A DNA stretch of 35,226 nucleotides from Acidobacteriota bacterium (lineage in GTDB: Bacteria; Acidobacteriota; Terriglobia; Bryobacterales; Bryobacteraceae): NCBI GenBank assembly GCA_026394015.1, contig JAPKZA010000223.1:1-35226 (forward strand), in the 5' to 3' direction. The position numbers and the translations under genes were made by a program. Below are positions 16,748-23,424 of this stretch, in pieces (positions within the stretch are counted from its first letter, which is position 1; each line of letters starts with the position of its first letter). The notes under the pieces were generated by a model. That model saw only the letters and a list, made by a program, of their open reading frames with translations, was not told the origin of the DNA and ran no database searches.

Positions 16748-17422
16748 TCAGCAGCGCGGGGTGAACGCCGTCGCGCCGGCGGCCATCGTGAGCGGTTTTT
16801 GCGATTCGAACTCGGTGGGCGGGGGAACCGGTTCCGGCTTGACGACCACCAGAACTGGTTTCGCTTTTTCGACGGCCGGGGGCGGGGGTACGACCTCGGG
16901 ACGGTTCTTCCGGGCGTTGAGCAGGTTTTTGAGAGCGCGTTGATGGCTGCGTTCGGCGGTGGTGACGTAGCGCTGGAGGCGTTCCCAGACGACGGAGTAG
17001 TCCGTGTTCCAGAAGGCTTCGGCGAGGTCTTCGTTCTCCTGGTCGAGGGTGTTGAGCGTTTTGGCTTCGACGCGGCGAGCGCGGAGCAGGCGCCATTCGG
17101 CTTCGACGAGTTGGTCGGTGAGGAGCGTTTCAACGGGATTGGCCGGGGCGTAGGCGGCGATGATGCCGGCCTTTAGCTCCTCGAACTCGGTGGGTGATTC
17201 GCTATCGAGGAGGAGGGCGGTGGAACAGAGGCCGTGGGCGAGGCGGTTTTTGCTGGCGCGGGCTTTGCCTTCCGCGGTGCGGGGTCCGGTGGAGCCCTTC
17301 GGGTTGCTGATGTAGAGGCCATAGCGGGCCAGGTCGATGGGGGGCGGCATGTGGGCGCGGGCTTCGGCTTCGAAGGCGAGCTTCTGTTCGGGCGTCATCT
17401 GGTCATAGGGCGTGTGGATCAT
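16748..17422 (-). CDS. STGPRT-motif protein of unknown function, possibly frameshifted near its end
   Basis: The start is ATG 17422, with GGGAGA eight bases upstream, giving 224 residues. Residues 40-70 hold the motif STGPRTAEGKARASKNRLAHGL, found in many multicopy hypothetical proteins of Acidobacteria and Planctomycetes. A charged helical middle follows (TDQLVEAEWRLLRARRVEAKTL), then a Pro/Val-rich linker and a short FESQKPLTM tail. No catalytic motif is visible. The C-terminus may be altered: in the +1 frame just past the stop lies LLTHFESQNRPAAPKP, which repeats the FESQ element and ends at 16677. The copies are often associated with repeats or mobile DNA in related genomes (from memory, not checked). 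There is no signal peptide. Confidence 0.7.
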   Translation of the reverse strand: MIHTPYDQMTPEQKLAFEAEARAHMPPPIDLARYGLYISNPKGSTGPRTAEGKARASKNRLAHGLCSTALLLDSESPTEFEELKAGIIAAYAPANPVETLLTDQLVEAEWRLLRARRVEAKTLNTLDQENEDLAEAFWNTDYSVVWERLQRYVTTAERSHQRALKNLLNARKNRPEVVPPPPAVEKAKPVLVVVKPEPVPPPTEFESQKPLTMAAGATAFTPRC

Positions 17423-17607
17423 GGTCGTATCTCCCGGGTGCAAAAAATGAAAAACCCGACGGGCCGATGGGGTAGGCGCGACGGGTAGATCTGTTTGGAA
17501 TTTACGCTGCGGGAGGGGGGTGTTCAGGGGACCATTTTTTCAAGCTATTGATAAGACGGCAAATATAATTTTCAATTGCTTGTGATTTTTGTTTGCTACG
17601 ATTGTAG

Positions 17608-17997
17608 TTATTTTGATCGAAGACCGAGATGCCGTTGGAAGGCGTCGAAATCGCGGTCGTTGTGGAGGAGTTCGTAGCCGCTCTCAATACAGCGGGTGGC
17701 AATCAGGACGTCGATGGTTTTGCGAACCGTTATGCCTAGCTTCCGTAGGGTTCGAAAGTTCTTGGCGGCCTGGATGGCGATTTCCTGCCCGCCGAGTTCG
17801 ACGACCGTCAGCGAAGTGAGCATCTCGCGGGCTTGACGGAAGTCGCGATCGTGATCGAAGCCCTGGAGAACTTCAGTGAGGATCAGGTCGCCGATGGCCA
17901 AGGGCTCGCGACCGAGCAAAAGGTCGAGCTTGTCCGTTTGGGGGTTGGCCGTCCCCCGAAAATAGTCGATCCAGACGTTGGAATCAACGAGAATCAA
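17608..17997 (-). CDS. vapC: PIN-domain ribonuclease toxin of a type II TA pair
   Basis: A 129-residue PIN-domain protein of normal VapC length. The acidic metal-binding residues are Asp5 in MILVDSNVWIDYF, Glu42 in ILTEVLQGF, Asp96 in TIDVLIAT and Asp114 or Asp116 in LLHNDRDFDAF. VapC toxins cut RNA, commonly initiator tRNA or the 23S sarcin-ricin loop. Which target applies here is unknown. Its ATG overlaps the stop of the antitoxin (ATGA at 17994-17997), the standard vapBC order. The DNA just beyond its stop (about 17540-17610) is markedly AT-rich relative to the neighbourhood, which may reflect transfer of the pair. Confidence 0.93.
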   Translation of the reverse strand: MILVDSNVWIDYFRGTANPQTDKLDLLLGREPLAIGDLILTEVLQGFDHDRDFRQAREMLTSLTVVELGGQEIAIQAAKNFRTLRKLGITVRKTIDVLIATRCIESGYELLHNDRDFDAFQRHLGLRSK

Positions 17998-18188
17998 CTG
18001 TCGGTCCTCATCGCGTTCAGGTCACCTTGCCAATCGAGTTTGCCGCGGAGACTACGAATTTTCTCCTGCGTCTTGAGGCGCAGTAACGTCCGAAGGGCTT
18101 CGTCGACTGCTTCGCGCTTGGTCTTGAGGCCGGTGACGCGGAGCGTGTCTTGCATCAACTGGTCGTCGATTACGATGTTGGTTCGCAT
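17994..18188 (-). CDS. vapB: VapB-type antitoxin, ribbon-helix-helix
   Basis: A 64-residue protein. The N-terminus (MRTNIVIDDQLMQDTLRVTG) has the short beta strand and helix of a ribbon-helix-helix DNA-binding domain of the VapB_antitoxin type (KTKREAVDEALRTLL). The Trp-containing C-terminal tail (IRSLRGKLDWQGDL) matches the part that wraps around VapC and blocks its active site. It is likely to autorepress the operon by binding an inverted repeat just upstream. It precedes vapC with a 4-base overlap. Confidence 0.92.
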   Translation of the reverse strand: MRTNIVIDDQLMQDTLRVTGLKTKREAVDEALRTLLRLKTQEKIRSLRGKLDWQGDLNAMRTDS

Positions 18189-18191
18189 GGA

Positions 18192-18219
18192 TGTGTACTA
18201 TTCTATCTAAACATACACA
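18192..18219 (-). promoter_or_regulatory. Candidate vapBC operator: inverted repeat
   Basis: A 6-base inverted repeat (TGTGTA, 18192-18197, and TACACA, 18214-18219), spaced by 16 AT-rich bases, starts 4 bases upstream of the vapB ATG. On the minus strand a TAGAAT hexamer inside the spacer could be a -10 box. The placement is right for autoregulation by a VapB-VapC complex. This is inference; no binding data. Confidence 0.45.
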
Positions 18220-18304
18220 CGATCGACACCGTGCGCGACCAGCGGTTGCTGCCTTCGAGAACGAAGGTTTCGGTGGGCACGGGTGGGGTCCCCCGCCGAT
18301 CGGT

Positions 18305-18985
18305 TCACTTGGGGCGTTCGGCGAAGACCCGATTTAGCCGGGCGAGTATCTCTAGCTTTTCTGCGGCGATCACGTCGTTGTCGGCAAGTACGTCGTACTT
18401 TCGTATCGTCATGAAGCGGTCCTCGAGAGAGTACTGGCGGGACGCCTGTTCAAGCGAATACCTGATCGCATAAGTAGAGATCACAAAGCGGTGGTTGCCA
18501 TAGTGGCTCTCGTCGAATCCCGAGACGAATCCCGCAGTCACGAAGATCGGCGATTCAGAAATCCCCGGGCCGTCGAGAAAGCGATTTTGGCTTTGGTTCG
18601 AGACGGAGAGGGAGTACGGAAAGATATTCTCAAGCTCCTTGCCTGAGCCGGGCCGCAGAAGGGCATAGTGAATCTCCCAACCACTCACTCCCCCGCTGGC
18701 GGCCGAAAAGAGGAGCGCCAGGGTCTCCTTGTCAAGTTGCACCAATTCGACTTTCGGAAACCTTCCGAAGTCCTCCGGAGCGGTGTAGCACTGCCGGAGT
18801 GGCGCGCCTTCCACGCAGATCGAGGCTGGTCCCAGCGGGTAAAAACCGTCGGCATCGAGTTTCGGCACGACAACCGTGATAGGCCTCCCCATAAATGACT
18901 TCGGCGGAGGCGGGCCGACGCCCGACTGCGCGACCAAGCCAGCAGCGAGCATGAGCGCGACGAAGAAGCAGCGAACTGTCGGCAT
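18305..18985 (-). CDS. Secreted protein of unknown function
   Basis: I do not recognise a family. The 226-residue protein starts with a Sec signal (MPTVRCFFVALMLAAGLVAQS) and a Pro-rich stretch (GVGPPPPKSF). The rest is a mixed sequence with two cysteines close together (ASICVEGAPLRQCY) that could form a disulfide. The C-terminal third is helical and charged (SLEQASRQYSLEDRF...AAEKLEILARLNRVF). Signal peptides ending in AQ or AQS are frequent in Acidobacteria. The gene stands alone between the vapBC pair and a repeat-rich intergenic stretch. Start choice is supported by the signal peptide alone. Confidence 0.7.
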   Translation of the reverse strand: MPTVRCFFVALMLAAGLVAQSGVGPPPPKSFMGRPITVVVPKLDADGFYPLGPASICVEGAPLRQCYTAPEDFGRFPKVELVQLDKETLALLFSAASGGVSGWEIHYALLRPGSGKELENIFPYSLSVSNQSQNRFLDGPGISESPIFVTAGFVSGFDESHYGNHRFVISTYAIRYSLEQASRQYSLEDRFMTIRKYDVLADNDVIAAEKLEILARLNRVFAERPK

Positions 18986-19030
18986 ACCTCTTATGATTCT
19001 AAACAGAGCGGAACGAGGTTGCGAACGGTT

Positions 19031-19110
19031 AACCTGGACCGGGAACCGAGCGACGCTCGCACTCCCCGAATCCGAACGCCCGTAGCGACGTTCGGAGGCG
19101 AGTCCAGGTT
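19031..19110. repeat. Nested inverted repeats (REP-like intergenic element)
   Basis: An outer 9-base inverted repeat (AACCTGGAC at 19031-19039; GTCCAGGTT at 19102-19110) encloses an 8-base hairpin (TCCGAACG at 19071-19078; CGTTCGGA at 19089-19096; 10-base loop) and a small CGAG..CTCG palindrome at about 19049-19059. Short direct repeats flank it: GGTTGCGAA near 19018 and 19107, and GAACCGAG near 19043 and 19113. It lies between the 5' end of the secreted protein gene and the 3' end of the regulator gene. It could fold in RNA or be a copy of a dispersed extragenic repeat. Confidence 0.55.
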
Positions 19111-19126
19111 GCGAACCGAGCCGTGA

Positions 19127-19783
19127 TTAGGACGCTTTGGCGAGTTCGGTCTCTCCGCGTTGGCGCATCACCGAAAGGGCCAAACCGTAGCGGCCGCGAA
19201 CACCCGTCTTTTCGAAAATGTGTTTCAGGTGGATTTTGACGGTCCCGGGACGGATCCCGAGTTCCCGCGCGATCTCCTTGTTCTTCATTCCCTGCTCCAC
19301 AAGCTCCATCACTTGATGCTCCCGCGGAGTCAGTTCACTGCGCGCATAGCGCTCCTGGCGACCCCCGTCCCGGAAAACAGAATCCGCCATCCAACTGTTT
19401 CCGTTCGAGACCGAACGAAGGCAGGCGATCACGGTTTCGGCGTCCGAGGTCTTGCGCAAAATGCCGCGCGCCCCGGTCTGGAGAAACCGAAGCGACTCGA
19501 CTTCGGTAATCGAAACACCCCACACGATCACCTCCGTATGGAGCGGAAGCGTCGCCTTGGCGTTGGCGAGCCATTCGAGAACCGATTGAATTCCCAGGGA
19601 CTTATCGATGAGGACGACGTTCGGACGCTGTTGTCGGACGATCTCGCTAACGCCCGCAAGCGTTTCGGTGCGGCCGATGTATTCGAGATCCTCGCAACTG
19701 GCCAACAGGGCGCGAACACCTTCGGCGGTCACCGGTTGCGTCTCGCAAAGCAGGACGGTCTTCTTGATTAGATTCTGTTCCAT
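19127..19783 (-). CDS. LuxR/NarL-family response regulator with atypical receiver
   Basis: A 218-residue two-domain regulator. Residues 8-125 form a receiver domain with the phospho-acceptor Asp in NVVLIDKSLG and the conserved Lys in GILRKTS. The N-terminal acidic pair is reduced to one Glu (LLCETQPV), and the usual Thr/Ser of strand 4 is replaced (VIVWGVS), so phosphorylation may be weak or absent. Residues 150-205 form a LuxR-type HTH (LTPREHQVMELVEQGMKNKEIARELGIRPGTVKIHLKHIFEK). No sensor kinase is nearby. It is divergent from the CpaE-like gene across about 150 bases, so it may control that operon; the target is not shown by the sequence. Confidence 0.9.
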   Translation of the reverse strand: MEQNLIKKTVLLCETQPVTAEGVRALLASCEDLEYIGRTETLAGVSEIVRQQRPNVVLIDKSLGIQSVLEWLANAKATLPLHTEVIVWGVSITEVESLRFLQTGARGILRKTSDAETVIACLRSVSNGNSWMADSVFRDGGRQERYARSELTPREHQVMELVEQGMKNKEIARELGIRPGTVKIHLKHIFEKTGVRGRYGLALSVMRQRGETELAKAS

Positions 19784-19934
19784 ATTCTTACCCCACTGGC
19801 GGGGATTACTCCTCTTGAAGGGGCATATCGACCGCCAAGGAGCGGGTATTAGTTCAAAAAGGCGTGTCGATCGATCAATTTGGCCTCATGCTTTTGCTGG
19901 ATTCCGCCGATCAATCCTTAAAGGTGAATGGCGT

Positions 19935-21149
19935 TTGCCCAAGGACAACTGGCAAGTAATCGTAATCAGCCCCAGCCGGAAGTACGTAGCCGAGCTACTA
20001 CCTCTGATCTCGAACGAAATGGCCGATGCGTCACTCGTTGAGTTGGGCGGCTATCCCTCGACTAAAAACATCTCCGATCTGCCGATGAACAGCTCGGCCA
20101 ACCTCTGCTTCCTCGATGTGTCGAGTGATCACCAACAGGCGCTGACAACGATTGCCGCGCTGGTTGGTCTGAAGGCCAATCTCCAAATCGTGGTTCTGGT
20201 CGAAGAAGCGGATCCGAACCTGATCCTGCAATGCCTGCGCCAAGGTGCGCAGGAGTTCCTGACCCGGCCGTTCAGTCAGGAACAGTTACAGCAGGTGCTC
20301 GAAAAGCTGAGCCGCCTGCATCCTTCACTGAGCTCCGAACGCGGGCGGGTGACGGCGATCATCCCGGCGAAAGGTGCCTGCGGTGCCACGACGCTTGCCT
20401 CGAATTTAGCGGTCCACCATAAGAAGATCAGCGGTGGACGGGTGCTCCTCGCCGACCTCGACCCTCTTACCGGTACGATCTCGTTTCTTCTGAAGCTGAA
20501 ATCCACCTACAGCTTTATGGACGCTCTCCAGCACGCCTCCAGCCTGGACGCCGATCTTTGGAAGGGCCTCGTCACCCAGAGCCAGGGCGTGGACGTACTC
20601 CTTCCCCCGGACAATCCGGTGGATAGTATTCACGGGCTCCAATCGGCCCTGCCGGTGATTGAGTTCGCCCGTCGCCTGTACGAGCATGTGATCATCGACG
20701 TCGGGTCAATCTATGGCGATTGGACGGTTTCGATCGCCAAGGCCGCCGACGAAGTGCTGATCGTGTCGACCAACGAACTTCCCGCCCTGCAGGCGACCTC
20801 TCGCGGATTGCAGTATCTGGAAGGCGCTGGCGTGCAGAAGCACAAGATGAAACTCGTCATCAACCGCTTCAACAAAGAGGCCGGCCTGACGAAAGAGATG
20901 ATTGAGATGGCCCTGCGTACGGATGTCTATCACTTGCTGCCGAGTGACTATGAAACCGTGCAGCGGGCGTTGCTCGACGGCAAGGTGATCCCGACGTCCA
21001 CGCCTTTTGGCAAAAGCGCCCTGGCCCTATCGCAGAACCTCCTCGGCAAAACCGGCAAGGAGCAGGATAGCCCAGCAAAGAAATCGGCGACGAGCGGCGT
21101 CTTTTCGGGCAGCCTGACCGGGATTTTCAGGGCATTCTCCCGCGGGTAA
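19935..21149 (+). CDS. CpaE/TadZ-like MinD-family ATPase with pseudo-receiver
   Basis: The start is placed at TTG 19935 (PKDNWQVIVISPSRK), with AAAGGTGA a few bases upstream, giving 404 residues. The upstream extension of the frame overlaps the divergent regulator gene. Residues 1-125 look like a response-regulator receiver (NLCFLDVSSD, QIVVLVEE, GAQEFLTRPFS). A MinD/ParA-like ATPase follows at about 138-370, with the deviant P-loop at 146-153, KGACGATT, in which the Lys after the second Gly is replaced by Ala. ADLDPLTGTISFLL and IIDVGSIYGDW are the remaining ATPase strands. This layout is that of CpaE/TadZ, which position Tad pilus or secretion machines at the pole. No other tad genes are here, so the role is uncertain. 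The next gene starts 15 bases on. Confidence 0.82.
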   Translation: MPKDNWQVIVISPSRKYVAELLPLISNEMADASLVELGGYPSTKNISDLPMNSSANLCFLDVSSDHQQALTTIAALVGLKANLQIVVLVEEADPNLILQCLRQGAQEFLTRPFSQEQLQQVLEKLSRLHPSLSSERGRVTAIIPAKGACGATTLASNLAVHHKKISGGRVLLADLDPLTGTISFLLKLKSTYSFMDALQHASSLDADLWKGLVTQSQGVDVLLPPDNPVDSIHGLQSALPVIEFARRLYEHVIIDVGSIYGDWTVSIAKAADEVLIVSTNELPALQATSRGLQYLEGAGVQKHKMKLVINRFNKEAGLTKEMIEMALRTDVYHLLPSDYETVQRALLDGKVIPTSTPFGKSALALSQNLLGKTGKEQDSPAKKSATSGVFSGSLTGIFRAFSRG

Positions 21150-21164
21150 CTGATATCCTGACGG

Positions 21165-22115
21165 TTGCTTCTCCTCAACCCGAGCAACGCCAGTGCCTAC
21201 CTGAACAGCCGGGGCTTCCCGGTAACCGGCTCGGTGCGTCCGCTGGGGGGAGGGGTGTCGAACACCGTTCTCCTGGCCGAAACGGCCTGTGGTCGGATCG
21301 TCCTGAAACAGGCGCTCGAACGACTCAACGTGGCCGCGCCCTGGCACTCAGACCCGGCGCGGACTCTGCGGGAGGCCCGCGCGCTCATCGACATCGCCGC
21401 CTGCCTGCCACCCGGGGCCGCCGTCGCCGTCTTCTTCGTCGATGAAGACAACTACATTTACGCGATGGAAGCAGCCCCGCCGGAGGCCGCCGACTGGAAG
21501 ACCCTGCTGCTCGCCGGGGAAATTGAACCCGGAATCGGCGCAGCGGTCGGGGCTCTGTTCGCCCAGCAAGTGCGGGCGACGGGAGGGGACAGTTGGCGGG
21601 AACGCTACGGGGATCAGCGGGTTTTCGACGAGTTGCGGCTCGACCCCTACTATCGCTACACCGCGCAGCAGCACCCCGACCTTGCCCCCCATTTCGCTCG
21701 TTCGATCGAACGCTGCCGTACCGACGCCGTCAGTCTCGTCCACGGAGACTGGTCGCCCAAGAATATTCTGGTTTCCGCAGGCCGACCGATGATCATCGAC
21801 TACGAAGTGGTTCATTTCGGCGACCCCGCTTTCGACGCCGCGTTCCTGCTCAACCACCTGTTGCTTAAGTCCATTCATCTGCCGCAGTGGAAAAGCCGCT
21901 ACCGGGCGGTGGCCGAGGCGTTCTGGGAGGGTGCGCGGGGAGTGGTGGTGCCGGAGGGGGTAAGGACCCATCTCGGTTGCCTGCTGCTCGCGCGCGTGGA
22001 CGGGAAATCCCCGGCGGAGTACCTGAGCGCCGAACAGAAACCCATCGCGCGGGCCCTGGCTCGCGATATCCTTGAAAATCCGCCAGCGGAAATACTCGAC
22101 GTGTGGAGCCGATGA
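21165..22115 (+). CDS. APH-family (aminoglycoside phosphotransferase/choline kinase-fold) kinase
   Basis: A 316-residue protein beginning at TTG 21165, 15 bases after the CpaE-like stop; the start is not certain. The N-lobe has a glycine-rich loop (VRPLGGGVSNTVLL) and the ATP-binding Lys in RIVLKQAL. The catalytic Brenner motif is LVHGDWSPKNIL with the Asp and Asn in place. The metal-binding segment is MIIDYEVVHFGDPAFDAAF. These residues support an active small-molecule kinase. The arrangement resembles methylthioribose kinase and homoserine/choline-kinase relatives, but the substrate is unknown. Its stop overlaps the enolase ATG (ATGA at 22112-22115), an association that suggests a shared pathway with a phosphorylated carboxylic acid. 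Confidence 0.85.
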   Translation: MLLLNPSNASAYLNSRGFPVTGSVRPLGGGVSNTVLLAETACGRIVLKQALERLNVAAPWHSDPARTLREARALIDIAACLPPGAAVAVFFVDEDNYIYAMEAAPPEAADWKTLLLAGEIEPGIGAAVGALFAQQVRATGGDSWRERYGDQRVFDELRLDPYYRYTAQQHPDLAPHFARSIERCRTDAVSLVHGDWSPKNILVSAGRPMIIDYEVVHFGDPAFDAAFLLNHLLLKSIHLPQWKSRYRAVAEAFWEGARGVVVPEGVRTHLGCLLLARVDGKSPAEYLSAEQKPIARALARDILENPPAEILDVWSR

Positions 22116-23419
22116 GCCTGACCCTACAAAACCTGCGTGCCCTGGAGATCCTGGATTCCCGGGGTCGCCCTACTTTGGCCGTCGAAGCCTGGCTGAGCGA
22201 TGGCACGCGCGCCTCGGCCCAAGTGCCGTCCGGCGCCAGCACCGGCACCCACGAAGCGCACGAACGGCGTGACGGCAGCCCCCGTTTTGACGGCAAAGGG
22301 GTCCGCGACGTGGCCCGCGATGTGGCCGCCATTTTTCTGCCGGCGCTGCAGAATCTTCCGGCCGAGGATCAGCGAGCGCTCGACGCCCGGCTGATCGAAA
22401 TCGACGGCACCCCGAACAAATCCCGCTACGGCGCCAACGCGACCCTGGGCATCTCCTGCGCCGTGGCGCGCGCCGTTTCGGTCGCCCGCCGCGAACCGCT
22501 GTTCCGCACGCTCTCGACTGGCACCCCGGTGCTGCCGGTGCCGATGATCAACATCCTGTCCGGTGGACTGCATGCGGGTGGCAATTTGGAGTGCCAGGAT
22601 TTCCTGATCGTGCCGCACGGCTTTTCGACGATGGCCGACGCCCTGGAAGCCTCGGTGCGCATCCATACAACCGCCGGCGATATTCTCCGCCGGAGCGGCT
22701 ACACCCTGACCGGGGTCGCCGACGAGGGCGGGTGGGGGCCGCGACTGCCTTCAAACGAGGAGGCGTTGTTCCTGCTCACCATCGCCATTGGCGAGGCCGG
22801 CTATCTACCCGGTGAACAGGTCTCGATCGCCCTTGACGTCGCCGCGACCCACTTCTATAAAGATGGCAAGTATCACCTGGAAAGCGAAGGGCGGGAGTTG
22901 AGCAGCAGCCAGATGGTGGACATGCTCGCCCGCTGGTGTTCCAGTTTCCCGGTGATCTCGATTGAAGACGGCTTAGCCGAGGACGACTGGGACGGCTGGG
23001 CGGAATTGACCGAGCGCCTTGGAGCCATTCAACTGGTCGGCGATGACCTTTTCACGACCAACGCGGCCCGCCTGCGCGAAGGCGTCAAGCGAAAAACCGC
23101 CAACGCGGTGCTCGTCAAAATGAACCAGATCGGCACGCTGACCGAGACGCTCGATGTCTGCGCGCTCGCCCGCGAGATCGGCTATTCCGCGGTGGTTTCG
23201 GCCCGTAGCGGAGAGACCGAGGACTCGTTCCTGGCCGATCTGGCGGTCGCCTCCGGGGCGGGCCAGATCAAGATCGGATCCATCACCCGCTCCGAACGGC
23301 TAGCCAAATATAACCGTCTGCTCGAACTGGAAGCCTGGGAAGGATTGACCTTTCCGGGGTACGCCGGGCCGGCCAGAGCCAGCCAGCCGATGACGGACGA
23401 AGAGACAGAGGACGATTAA
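22112..23419 (+). CDS. Enolase paralogue with altered active site
   Basis: The start is ATG 22112, overlapping the upstream stop, giving 435 residues, the usual enolase length. The N-domain has ILDSRGRPTLAVEA and the mobile loop SGAST at 40-44. Metal ligands (yeast numbering in brackets) are kept: Asp242 (246), Glu285 (295) and Asp311 (320). The bases Glu205 (211) in VADEGGWGP and Lys336 (345) in VKMNQIGTLTET are kept, as are Arg365 (374) and Lys387 (396). Two conserved residues differ: yeast Glu168 is Asp163 (CQDF instead of QEF), and the invariant His373 is Ala364 (VVSARSGETED instead of SHRSGETED). So it is an enolase-fold dehydratase that may be slow, specialised or act on another 2-phospho- or 2-hydroxy acid. 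A normal eno elsewhere in the genome is expected. It sits between a kinase-fold gene and a sulfatase. Confidence 0.9.
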   Translation: MSLTLQNLRALEILDSRGRPTLAVEAWLSDGTRASAQVPSGASTGTHEAHERRDGSPRFDGKGVRDVARDVAAIFLPALQNLPAEDQRALDARLIEIDGTPNKSRYGANATLGISCAVARAVSVARREPLFRTLSTGTPVLPVPMINILSGGLHAGGNLECQDFLIVPHGFSTMADALEASVRIHTTAGDILRRSGYTLTGVADEGGWGPRLPSNEEALFLLTIAIGEAGYLPGEQVSIALDVAATHFYKDGKYHLESEGRELSSSQMVDMLARWCSSFPVISIEDGLAEDDWDGWAELTERLGAIQLVGDDLFTTNAARLREGVKRKTANAVLVKMNQIGTLTETLDVCALAREIGYSAVVSARSGETEDSFLADLAVASGAGQIKIGSITRSERLAKYNRLLELEAWEGLTFPGYAGPARASQPMTDEETEDD

Positions 23420-23424
23420 TTTTT

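Noticed and set aside
17440-17500. Possible terminator formed by the repeated CGACGGG near 17458-17491
   Set aside because: The two copies are direct, not inverted, and only a 4-5 base stem could form.
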